64,000 nucleotides of DNA from Seohaeicola zhoushanensis. Its GTDB lineage: Bacteria; Pseudomonadota; Alphaproteobacteria; Rhodobacterales; Rhodobacteraceae. The position numbers were made by a program, and so were the translations under genes. The stretch is from positions 671,406 through 735,405 of the forward strand of contig NZ_BNCJ01000001.1 in NCBI RefSeq assembly GCF_014656415.1, written 5' to 3'. Under the pieces are notes generated by a model. The model had not been told where the DNA came from, ran no database searches, and saw only the letters and a list, made by a program, of their open reading frames with translations. Of this stretch, positions 34,969-43,003 are shown piece by piece; within the stretch, counting starts at the first letter, position 1, and each line of letters begins with the position of its first letter.

Positions 34969-36429
34969 ATGCGGTTTCTGCGGCAAAGTCTGACGGGTGT
35001 TTTCCTGGCCTCGCTGGCCCTGGCGCTGCTGGTCTGGGCCGGCGCGATGGTCAGCGGCGCGATCCAGGCCCGGCTGAGCGCTGAGCGGCCCAAGCCCCCC
35101 GTGCGCGAGCGGGTCTTTGCGGTGAACGTGGCGACCGCCCGGATCGAGACGGTGGTGCCGGTGCTCGAGGCCTTCGGCCAGGTGCAGAGCCGCCGCTCGC
35201 TCGAACTGCGCGCGGCGGCGGGGGGCCGGGTGGTCTGGCTTGCCGACGGGTTCGAGGAGGGCGGCACCGTGCGGGCCGGCGAGGTGCTGGTGCGGGTCGA
35301 TCCCGCCGATGCCGAGGCGGCACTGGACCGGGCCGAGAGCGACCTGCTCGACAGCCAGGCGGAAGAGCGCGATGCCGAACGCTCGCTGGTGCTGGCGCGT
35401 GACGACCTGACCGCCGCCGAGGAACAGGCCGAGCTGCGCGACCGGGCGTCGAAGCGGCAGGAAGAGCTTGCCGGGCGCGGCGTCGCCACGGCGTCGGCGG
35501 TCGAGACCGCCGAGCTGGCGGCGGCTGCGGCACGGCAGGTGGTGCTGTCACGCCGTCAGGCGGTGGCCCAGGCCGAAACGCGGGTCGACAATGCCGCGAC
35601 CCGGATCTCGCGGGCAAGGATCGCACGGGAAGAGGCCGAGCGCCGCCTGGCCGACACCAAGCTGACCGCGCCCTTCGATGCAACGCTCAGCGGTGTCACC
35701 CTGGTCGAAGGCCGGCTGGTACAGACCAACGAACAGCTAGCCACGCTGGTGGACCCGCAGGCACTGGAAGTGTCGTTCCAGGTCTCGACCGCGCAATATG
35801 CGCGCCTGCTCGACGCCGAGGGCCGGCTGATCGCCGCCCCGGTCGCGGTGCGGCTGGAGCTTGCCGGGGCCGACCTGGTGGCGCGGGGCCGGATCAGCCG
35901 CGACAGCGCCGGGGCGGCCGAGGGGCTGACCGGCCGGGTGATCTATGCCCGGATGGACGCTGCGCCGGGGTTCAAGCCGGGCGATTTCGTCACCGTCCAT
36001 GTCGACGAGCCGCCGCTCGACAATGTCGCGCGGCTGCCCGCCTCGGCGCTGGGCTCGGACGGCGCGCTGCTGCTGGTGGGTGAGGGCGACCGCCTCGAAT
36101 CGCTGCCGGTCGCGCTGATGCGGCGGCAGGGCGACACGGTGCTGGTGAGCGCCGAGGGGCTGGACGGGCGCGAGGTGGTGGTCTCGCGCACGCCGCTGCT
36201 GGGCGCGGGCATCCGCGTGGCGCCGGTGCGCCCGCGCGGCGCGGAACCTGCGGTCGCGGCGCCCGAACTGCTGGAGCTGACCAGCGAGCGGCGCGCGCGC
36301 CTGGTGGCCTTCGTCGAGGCAAACAACCGGATGCCCGCCGAGGTCAAGGCGCGGGTGCTGGCGCAACTGGGCGAAGACAGGGTTCCGGCGCAGTTGGTCG
36401 AGCGGATCGAATCCCGCATGGGAGGCTGA
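34969..36429 (+). CDS. RND efflux periplasmic adaptor (membrane fusion protein)
   Basis: 486 residues from ATG 34969; earlier in-frame starts at 34888 or 34816 would overlap or approach moaB and lack homologous sequence. One N-terminal anchor helix (LTGVFLASLALALLVWAGAM) is followed by the lipoyl half-motif (LELRAAAGGRVVWLADGFEEGG), a long coiled coil (about residues 110-225, Ala/Glu/Arg-rich), the second lipoyl half (LTAPFDATLSGVTLVEGRLVQ), and beta-barrel and membrane-proximal domains. It bridges the pump encoded 4 bp downstream to an outer-membrane channel not encoded here. The C-terminal ~50 residues (LTSERRARLVAFVEANNRM) are an unusual helical tail. Confidence 0.93.
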   Translation: MRFLRQSLTGVFLASLALALLVWAGAMVSGAIQARLSAERPKPPVRERVFAVNVATARIETVVPVLEAFGQVQSRRSLELRAAAGGRVVWLADGFEEGGTVRAGEVLVRVDPADAEAALDRAESDLLDSQAEERDAERSLVLARDDLTAAEEQAELRDRASKRQEELAGRGVATASAVETAELAAAAARQVVLSRRQAVAQAETRVDNAATRISRARIAREEAERRLADTKLTAPFDATLSGVTLVEGRLVQTNEQLATLVDPQALEVSFQVSTAQYARLLDAEGRLIAAPVAVRLELAGADLVARGRISRDSAGAAEGLTGRVIYARMDAAPGFKPGDFVTVHVDEPPLDNVARLPASALGSDGALLLVGEGDRLESLPVALMRRQGDTVLVSAEGLDGREVVVSRTPLLGAGIRVAPVRPRGAEPAVAAPELLELTSERRARLVAFVEANNRMPAEVKARVLAQLGEDRVPAQLVERIESRMGG

Positions 36430-36433
36430 CCCC

Positions 36434-39400
36434 ATGATCCGCAACATTCCCCGTTCGGCGGGCGGCCTGCTGTCCTATTTCACCCGTCACCGCACCGCCG
36501 CGAACCTGTTGCTGGTGGTGCTGCTGGTGCTGGGCGTGGCGGCGGTGCCGAACATGCGCACCCAGTTCTTCCCCGACGTGCTGATCGAGAAGGTCAACGT
36601 CTCGGTGAAATGGGAAGGCGCCGGGCCGGAGGACGTGGACAACGGCATTGTCCAGGTGCTCGAACCGGTGCTGATGGCGGTGGACGGGGTCGACCGCACC
36701 ACCTCGACCTCGCGCGAGGGGTCGGCGCGGATCGCGGTCGAATTCGAACCAGGTTGGGACATGGACCGCGCCACCCGCGACCTGGAAAGCGCGGTCGCCA
36801 CGGTGACCAACCTGCCCGAGGACGCCGAGGATCCGCTGGTGCGCTATGCCGGCTGGCGCGACCGGGTGACCGACGTGGTGATCTCGGGGCCGCTGGAACC
36901 GCGCCAGCTGGGCCTTCTGGCCGATGAATTCGTCGCGCGGCTCTTCGCCGTCGGGGTCACACGGGCCGATATACGGGGCGTGGCCGCACCCGAGACGGTG
37001 GTCGAGGTCTCCTCCTCCAGCTTGATCGCAAACGATATCTCCATGACCGAGATCGCCGCTGCCGTGGGCGCGGGGGTCGACGGCAACCCGGCGGGCGACG
37101 TGAGCGGCGCCAACGCGCGGGTGCGCACCGGCAGCCAGAAACGCAGCCCCGAGGAGATCGCGGCGATCCCGCTACGCTCGAATGCCGACGGCTCCAAGCT
37201 GACCGTGGGCGACGTGGCCCGGATCCGGGTCGAGGGCAGTGACCGGGTGCGCAGCTATTTCGTCGGAGACAACCCGGCCATCGCGGTGCAGGTCAGCCGC
37301 TCGGAAAAGGGCGACTCGATCGGCATCCAGCACCAGGTCGAAGAGGTCGCCGAGGCAATGCGGGCGAGCCTGCCGCAAGGCGTGCATATCGAGCTGACCC
37401 GCACCCGCGCCGAGGCGATCAGCGCGCGGCTCGACCTGCTGGTCGACAATGGCATCATGGGGCTGGTGCTGGTGGTGGTGCTGCTGTTCCTCTTCCTGAA
37501 CGCCCGCATCGCCTTCTGGGTGGCGGCGGGCATCCCGGCCTCGATGCTCTGCGCCCTGGCGGCGATGTATGCGGCGGGGCTGACGATCAACATGATCTCG
37601 CTCTTCGGGCTGATCCTGACGCTGGGCATCGTGGTGGACGACGCCATCGTGGTGGGCGAACACGCCGATTTCCGCGCCCGCCGGCTGGCCGAGCACCCGG
37701 TGGTCGCCGCCGAGACGGCGGCGCGGCGGATGGCGATGCCGGTCTTCGCCTCGACCCTGACCACGGTGATCGCCTTCTTTGGCCTGACCGTGATCAGCGG
37801 GCGCTTCGGGTCGATGATCCAGGACATTCCCTTCACCGTGATCGCGGTGCTCAGCGCCTCGTTGCTGGAATGCTTCCTGATCCTGCCCAACCACCTGAGC
37901 CACGGGCTGGCCCATGCCGACAAGCGGCATTGGTACGACTGGCCGAACCGGACGGTGAACCGGGGGTTCCGCTGGGTGCGCGACCGCTGGTTCGGGCCGC
38001 TGATCGGGCTGGTGGTGCGGGCGCGCTATGTCGTCGTGGCCGGGGCGGTGGCGCTGCTGGCGAGCCAGGCCGCGCTCTTTATCCGGGGCGACGTGCAGTG
38101 GCGCTTCTTCAACTCGCCCGAGCAGGGCTCGGTCTCGGGCAACTTCGCTATGGCCGAGGGGGCGACGCGGGCCGACACCCTGGCGATGATGCGCGAATTG
38201 CAGCGCGCGACCGAGGAGGTGGCGAAGGACTACGAGGCGCGCACAGGGGTCAATCCGCTGCGCTATGTCATGGCCGAGATCGGCGGCAATGCCGGCATGG
38301 GGCTGGCGGGGGCCGAGACCAAGGACGCCGACCAGCTTGGCGGCATCTCGATCGAGCTGATCGACGCCGACCTGCGGCCCGACTACTCGAGCTATGCCTT
38401 CACCGCCGACCTGCAGGACAGGGTGCGCCAGCACCCGCTGACCGAGGTGCTGGCCTTCCGCGGCGCCCGCTCGGGGCCGGGGGGCGATGCGCTCGACGTC
38501 GAGTTCTACGGCGCCGACGCCGGGGTTCTGAAGGCGGCGAGCGAGGACCTGCAGGCGGCGCTGCTGCGCTATCCCGAGGTCTCGGCGGTCGAGGACACGC
38601 TGGCCTATGACAAGGAAGAGCTGGTGCTCGACCTCACTCCCAAGGGCGAGGCGGTGGGCTTTACCACCGACACGCTGGGCCGCGCGCTGCGGGCGCGTCT
38701 GAACGGGATCGAGGCGGCGACCTATCCCGACGGCCCGCGCAGCGCGACGATCCGGGTGGAGCTGCCCGAATCCGAGCTGACCGCAGACTTCCTCGAAACC
38801 ACGCTGATGCGCACACCGGCGGGGGCCTATATCCCGCTCGCCGATATCGTCACCGTCGAGCGCCGGGCCGGCTTCTCCTCGGTGATCCGCGAAAACGGGC
38901 TGCGCACGATCAGCGTGACCGGCGACATCTCCGAGGACGACCCGGCGCGGGCCACCGATATCTCGCGCGCGCTGGTCGAGGAGATCCTGCCGCGGATCGC
39001 CAGCGAGCGGCAGGTCGAATGGAAGGTGGCGGGCCTCGGCGAACAGGAGAGCGCCTTCCTGAGCGATGCGACCACCGGCCTGATCCTCTGCCTCACCGGC
39101 ATCTACCTGGTGCTGGCCTGGATCTTCGCCAGCTGGACCCGGCCGCTGGTGGTGATGGTGGTGATTCCCTTCGGCCTCGTGGGCGCGATATGGGGGCACT
39201 GGCACTGGGGCGTGCCGATGTCGATGTTCACCGTGGTGGGGCTGCTGGGCATGACCGGCATCATCATCAACGATTCAATCGTGCTGGTCTCGACCATCGA
39301 CGAATACGCCGCCGAGCGCGGGCTGATCCCCTCGATCATCGAGGGCACCACCGACCGGCTGCGCCCGGTGATGCTGACCACCGCGACCACGGTGCTGGGC

Positions 39401-39826
39401 CTCGCGCCGCTGATCTACGAGAGCTCGCAGGACGCGCAGTTCCTCAAGCCGACGGTGATCACCCTGGTCTACGGGCTGGCCTTCGGCATGGCGATCGTGC
39501 TGCTGGTGGTGCCGGCGGCGCTGGCGATCCAGCACGACCTGACCCGCCCGCTGGTGGCGCTGAAGCGCAGCCTGCGCGGGCCGTCACGCCTGCGGCTGCT
39601 GACCGGAGCGACGCTGGCGGTGGCGCTGGGCTGGCTGGCGGTGACGGTGGGCTGGGCGGCGGTGACGGGCGGGCTGCTGCCGGTGCTGACGGCACTTTCG
39701 CCGGCGCTGGCGGCGATGCCGGCTATGGGCGCGGCCTTCGCGCTGTTCCTGCCGGGGGTGATGGTGCTGGCGGTCGCGGCCTATGTCGCCGCCGCGCTCT
39801 CGCTGCGCAGGTTGCGGCGCGGTTGA
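36434..39826 (+). CDS. RND-family efflux transporter permease
   Basis: 1130 residues. It has the twelve-TM, two-porter-domain plan of AcrB/MdtBC-type pumps: an N-terminal helix (ANLLLVVLLVLGVAAVPNM), porter domain with FFPDVLIEKVNVSVKWEGA, TM4 with ILTLGIVVDDAIVVGEHADF (acidic pair for protons), and the second half with MFTVVGLLGMTGIIINDSIV. After the usual end of the fold (around residue 1040) it continues ~90 residues with two or three more hydrophobic segments, rich in Ala, Leu and Gly. It is paired with the adaptor gene 4 bp upstream. Substrates are unknown. Confidence 0.95.
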   Translation: MIRNIPRSAGGLLSYFTRHRTAANLLLVVLLVLGVAAVPNMRTQFFPDVLIEKVNVSVKWEGAGPEDVDNGIVQVLEPVLMAVDGVDRTTSTSREGSARIAVEFEPGWDMDRATRDLESAVATVTNLPEDAEDPLVRYAGWRDRVTDVVISGPLEPRQLGLLADEFVARLFAVGVTRADIRGVAAPETVVEVSSSSLIANDISMTEIAAAVGAGVDGNPAGDVSGANARVRTGSQKRSPEEIAAIPLRSNADGSKLTVGDVARIRVEGSDRVRSYFVGDNPAIAVQVSRSEKGDSIGIQHQVEEVAEAMRASLPQGVHIELTRTRAEAISARLDLLVDNGIMGLVLVVVLLFLFLNARIAFWVAAGIPASMLCALAAMYAAGLTINMISLFGLILTLGIVVDDAIVVGEHADFRARRLAEHPVVAAETAARRMAMPVFASTLTTVIAFFGLTVISGRFGSMIQDIPFTVIAVLSASLLECFLILPNHLSHGLAHADKRHWYDWPNRTVNRGFRWVRDRWFGPLIGLVVRARYVVVAGAVALLASQAALFIRGDVQWRFFNSPEQGSVSGNFAMAEGATRADTLAMMRELQRATEEVAKDYEARTGVNPLRYVMAEIGGNAGMGLAGAETKDADQLGGISIELIDADLRPDYSSYAFTADLQDRVRQHPLTEVLAFRGARSGPGGDALDVEFYGADAGVLKAASEDLQAALLRYPEVSAVEDTLAYDKEELVLDLTPKGEAVGFTTDTLGRALRARLNGIEAATYPDGPRSATIRVELPESELTADFLETTLMRTPAGAYIPLADIVTVERRAGFSSVIRENGLRTISVTGDISEDDPARATDISRALVEEILPRIASERQVEWKVAGLGEQESAFLSDATTGLILCLTGIYLVLAWIFASWTRPLVVMVVIPFGLVGAIWGHWHWGVPMSMFTVVGLLGMTGIIINDSIVLVSTIDEYAAERGLIPSIIEGTTDRLRPVMLTTATTVLGLAPLIYESSQDAQFLKPTVITLVYGLAFGMAIVLLVVPAALAIQHDLTRPLVALKRSLRGPSRLRLLTGATLAVALGWLAVTVGWAAVTGGLLPVLTALSPALAAMPAMGAAFALFLPGVMVLAVAAYVAAALSLRRLRRG

Positions 39827-39833
39827 GGTCGTC

Positions 39834-40250
39834 CTAGCCGACGGCGCGGGCGAGGGTGAGCACCTCGGCCACCTGATCGTGCAGGGTCAGGCGGGCGCCG
39901 AGCACATCGGCGAAGGGCACCCAGCGCGCCTCGGCGATATCGTCGGCGGCCAGCGGGGTGCCTTCGACATAGCGGCAGAGCACGGCGGCCAGCAGGTAAT
40001 GCACCTGCGTCGCCCCGTTGGTCCCGGCGATCAGCACGTCGACATTGGTGAGGTAGCGCTCGGCCGTCGCGGTGACGCCGGTTTCCTCGGCCAGTTCGCG
40101 CACGGCGGCGGCCATCGCGGTCTCGCCCCATTCGACATGCCCGCCGGGAAAGCCCCAGAGCATCACCCCGCCCCGCTCGCGGCGGGCCAGCAGGACGTGA
40201 TCGTCCTTGAGGACGACGGCGAGAGAGGCAAGGAGCGGGATCCGGGACAT
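39834..40250 (-). CDS. NUDIX hydrolase
   Basis: 138 residues. The NUDIX box GGHVEWGETAMAAAVRELAE continuing ETGV matches Gx5Ex7REUxEExGU completely, so it should cleave nucleoside diphosphates linked to another moiety, with Mg2+. PLAADDIAEARWVPFADVLG is typical of MutT-like or ADP-ribose-type members; the substrate is unclear. It lies 7 bp from the convergent RND gene and 6 bp from the upstream DsbD-domain gene, with which it probably shares a transcript. Confidence 0.92.
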   Translation of the reverse strand: MSRIPLLASLAVVLKDDHVLLARRERGGVMLWGFPGGHVEWGETAMAAAVRELAEETGVTATAERYLTNVDVLIAGTNGATQVHYLLAAVLCRYVEGTPLAADDIAEARWVPFADVLGARLTLHDQVAEVLTLARAVG

Positions 40251-40256
40251 GCCCGA

Positions 40257-41063
40257 TCAGTCGGCGGTGCAGCCCCGGATGTCAACGGCGTGCTTCTGCC
40301 CGAGCACGGTGAAGCGCAGCGCCGAACGGTCGAGCGCGAAGGGCTTGCCGTCGGCGCTGACGAGGTCGGCCTCGGCCACCAGCGTGCCGCCCTTGCGGGT
40401 GGTCTTCGTCTCCGAGGCCCAGAGCGTCGGCGCGCCGGGTTCGACCACGACGGTTTCGGGCGCGCCGGCCGAGGGCATGTCGAGCGTGGCGGTCAGGCGC
40501 ATCCCGTCCTTCGAGGGCGACAGGCGGCAGCGCGCGGCGCTGACCCGGCCCTCCTTGGCGGTATAGGGCAGGTTCGCCAGCGCGGCGGCGATGGCCGGGT
40601 GGCGGCCTGCCTTGAGATCGGCGACATGGTCGAAGTCCAGCGTCGCCGGCACGCAGATATCGCTGCAGACGCCGAGTTCCAGCGTCCCGCTGAGGCGCAA
40701 ATCACCGCCTTCGCGGCGCGGCGTGATTTCGACCGGGAGGACGACCTGGCGGGTATAGCCGATGCTGCGGTAGCCGCCCTGTTCGAAGACATGCGGCGTG
40801 GGCCAGGACATCGAAACGGCGCCGACATTGCCCTTGCCCGACCAGATCACCTGCGGCGGAATCCCGGCATCGCCGGGGGCGCGCCAGTAGGTCTTCCAGC
40901 CGTCGGCCAGCGTCAGGCGGAAGGCGGCGAGATAGGTGCCGCGCGCGGTCATGCCGCCGTCGAGCACCTCGAGCTGCACCACCTCGCCGGGCCGCGATTG
41001 CGCGGCGGCGGTCAGCGGCAGGACGGCGAGAGCGGCGAAAAACAGGGCGGCGAGCGGTTTCAT
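40257..41063 (-). CDS. Exported DsbD N-terminal-domain protein (thiol-disulphide)
   Basis: 268 residues from ATG 41063; the ATG six bases upstream (41069) is equally good. A signal peptide (LAALFFAALAVLPLTAAAQS) precedes a periplasmic immunoglobulin-like domain of the DsbD-alpha type, with GWKTYWRAPGDAGIPPQ, YGYTRQ-like PVEITP, and the cysteine pair in LGVCSDICVPA. In DsbD this domain passes electrons from the membrane to periplasmic partners such as DsbC or CcmG; here the membrane and thioredoxin parts are missing, as in ScsB-like or stand-alone copies. The C-terminal half is a less conserved beta domain. Confidence 0.88.
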   Translation of the reverse strand: MKPLAALFFAALAVLPLTAAAQSRPGEVVQLEVLDGGMTARGTYLAAFRLTLADGWKTYWRAPGDAGIPPQVIWSGKGNVGAVSMSWPTPHVFEQGGYRSIGYTRQVVLPVEITPRREGGDLRLSGTLELGVCSDICVPATLDFDHVADLKAGRHPAIAAALANLPYTAKEGRVSAARCRLSPSKDGMRLTATLDMPSAGAPETVVVEPGAPTLWASETKTTRKGGTLVAEADLVSADGKPFALDRSALRFTVLGQKHAVDIRGCTAD

Positions 41064-41226
41064 GCCCATCTAGATGCGCGCGAAGCGTGCAAAAGCCAAG
41101 TCACGTTGCGGTCAGATTTGTGACGATCCGCGTGCCGTGCCGGCCCGGGTGGATCTGCGGCTTGCGGGCGGGCGGCTTGGAGGCCATTCTGGGGACAAGG
41201 GCGCCGACCGCCCGAAGGGAACCCGC

Positions 41227-41781
41227 ATGGACCTGACCGGAAAACTCCTGATCGCGATGCCCGGCATGGGCGACATGCGCTTCGAGCATTCGGTGGTCTA
41301 CATGTGCAGCCATGACGAGAGCGGCGCATTGGGGCTGATCGTCAACAAGCCTGCGGCGGACGTGCGGCTCTCGGACCTGCTGGAACAGCTCTCCATCGGC
41401 CCCAAGGGCGCGGGGCGCAACACGCCGGTGCATTTCGGCGGCCCGGTCGAGGGCGCGCGGGGATTCGTGCTGCACACGCCGGGCGAGCCGCCGCGCGAGC
41501 ATTCGATGGTGGTGGGCGAGGAGTTCGCCATGACCGCGACGCTGGACGTGCTCGAGGATATCGCCGCCGGCCGGGGGCCCGGACGGGCGCTGATGATGCT
41601 GGGCTATGCCGGCTGGGGTCCGGGGCAGCTCGAGGCCGAGATCGGCATGAACGGCTGGCTCACCGCCGAGGCCGACCCCGACCTGGTCTACGACACGCCG
41701 GACGAGGAGAAGTGGAGCGCGGCGCTGCGTTCGATCGGGGTGGACCCGCTGACCCTCTCGGCCAGCGCCGGGCACGCGTGA
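41227..41781 (+). CDS. YqgE/AlgH family protein
   Basis: 184 residues from ATG 41227 with AGGGAA just upstream. Conserved YqgE features are LLIAMPGMGDMRFEHSVVYM at the N-terminus, GALGLIVNKP, VHFGGPVE and MMLGYAGWGPGQLEAEI. The family (UPF0301) is of unknown biochemical function; AlgH has been linked to alginate regulation in Pseudomonas. It is divergent from the DsbD-domain gene and followed by a repeat-rich gap. Confidence 0.93.
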   Translation: MDLTGKLLIAMPGMGDMRFEHSVVYMCSHDESGALGLIVNKPAADVRLSDLLEQLSIGPKGAGRNTPVHFGGPVEGARGFVLHTPGEPPREHSMVVGEEFAMTATLDVLEDIAAGRGPGRALMMLGYAGWGPGQLEAEIGMNGWLTAEADPDLVYDTPDEEKWSAALRSIGVDPLTLSASAGHA

Positions 41782-41920
41782 CGCGGGCGGCGGGGTAAAC
41801 CCCGCCCTACGCGTTTGCCGCAGGTCCATACGCTGGTGGCTGCCGTCGCATGGGGGCGCTGCCCCCGTCTCCCTGCGGTCGACTCCCCTGGAGATATTTT
41901 TGAAGAAGAGAAGCCTGGGG
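41782..41920. repeat. Intergenic repeat-like element with two hairpins and a conserved-looking tail
   Basis: The gap between YqgE and Sua5 holds two GC hairpins: GGCGGGGT-AA-ACCCCGCC and GGGGGC-GCT-GCCCCC. After these comes TCCCCTGGAGATATTTTTGA and then purine-rich AAGAAGAGAAG. I recall very similar hairpin-plus-GGAGTATTTTT/AAGAAGAAG strings after many genes in Rhodobacterales genomes, so this is likely a dispersed intergenic element, possibly also a terminator. That recollection is not verified here. Confidence 0.5.
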
Positions 41921-42868
41921 TCAGGGCCGGGGCGCGGCGGCGCGGCGCAGGCGGTCGTTGATCGCGAGGCCAAGGCCGCTGGCCGGCACCGGGGCGACGG
42001 CGATGGGCCGGCCCAGGGCGTCGAGCGCATGCAGGTGGGTGAAGAGGTTGGCGGCGGCTTCGGCCAGATCGCCCGCCGCCGAGAGGTTCAGGTCGCAGTC
42101 CATCGCGCCGAAGCCGAGGAAGAGCTCGCCCGGTTCGGGGGCGGTGGCGTTCAGGCGGACCCGGGCCTGCGGCGCGTAATGCGACTCGAGCTGGCCCGGC
42201 GCGCTGAGGGGCGCATTGTGGCCGGGAAGGGCGAGGGGGGCGGCGAGCGCCGCCTCGATTTCTTCGGCGGCAAGCCCGCCGGGACGCAGCAGCGTGGCCT
42301 GTGCGCCGTCCAGTCCGACGATGGTCGATTCCAGCCCCACCGGGCAGGGGCCGTCGTCGAGCACGGCGGCGATTCGGTCGCCCAGACCCGCCAGCACGTG
42401 GTCGGCCGTCGTCGGGCTGATCCGGCCCGAGGGATTGGCCGAGGGCGCCGCGACCGGGCCGCCGAAGCCGCGCAGCAGGGCCTGGGCCGCCGGATGCGCC
42501 GGCACCCGGATCGCCAGCGTGTCGAGGCCTGCGGTCACCAGCGAGGCGATGCCATGGCCCGGACGCAGCGGCAGCACAAGCGTCAGCGGGCCGGGCCAGA
42601 AGGCCGCGGCCAGCCGCTCGGCGGTCGCGGTCCATTGGACATAGGCGCGCGCGGCCCCGGCATCGGCGACATGCACGATCAGCGGGTTGAAGCTGGGACG
42701 GCCCTTGGCGGCATAGATGCCGGCCACCGCCGTGCCATTCCGCGCGTCCGCCCCGAGGCCGTAGACTGTCTCGGTCGGGAAGGCGACGAGCTGCCCCTCG
42801 GCCAGCAGCCGGGCGGCGTGGGCGATGCCCTCGGGCGAGGGGGCGAGGCGGAGGGCGGCGGGGCTCAT
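41921..42868 (-). CDS. sua5: L-threonylcarbamoyladenylate synthase, Sua5 type
   Basis: 315 residues. It makes threonylcarbamoyl-AMP from threonine, bicarbonate and ATP for t6A37 in tRNAs reading ANN codons. The YrdC domain occupies residues 1 to about 205 (VAFPTETVYGLGADARN, KGRPSFNPLIVHV, RVPAHPAAQALL, PSANPSGRISPTTADHV) and the Sua5-specific C-terminal domain the last ~80 residues (SHYAPQARVRL). The start is ATG 42868. It is divergent from the acyl-CoA dehydrogenase gene. Confidence 0.94.
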   Translation of the reverse strand: MSPAALRLAPSPEGIAHAARLLAEGQLVAFPTETVYGLGADARNGTAVAGIYAAKGRPSFNPLIVHVADAGAARAYVQWTATAERLAAAFWPGPLTLVLPLRPGHGIASLVTAGLDTLAIRVPAHPAAQALLRGFGGPVAAPSANPSGRISPTTADHVLAGLGDRIAAVLDDGPCPVGLESTIVGLDGAQATLLRPGGLAAEEIEAALAAPLALPGHNAPLSAPGQLESHYAPQARVRLNATAPEPGELFLGFGAMDCDLNLSAAGDLAEAAANLFTHLHALDALGRPIAVAPVPASGLGLAINDRLRRAAAPRP

Positions 42869-43003
42869 CGGGATTGACGCAGCGTTCTGAACGGGGCAGG
42901 GGCTTATGGCGGGCTGGAAGTTCAACCTGCGCTGGCCCATAAAGAACCAACGCGGCAAAGCCAAGTCCGCGCTGCCCGACACTTGAATTGCCGAGGTTTG
43001 ATC

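Noticed and set aside
42906-42986. A 26-codon basic ORF (MAGWKFNLRWPIK...) upstream of the acyl-CoA dehydrogenase gene
   Set aside because: It has only a modest ribosome site and no overlap or recognisable family; it could be a leader peptide, but evidence is too thin.
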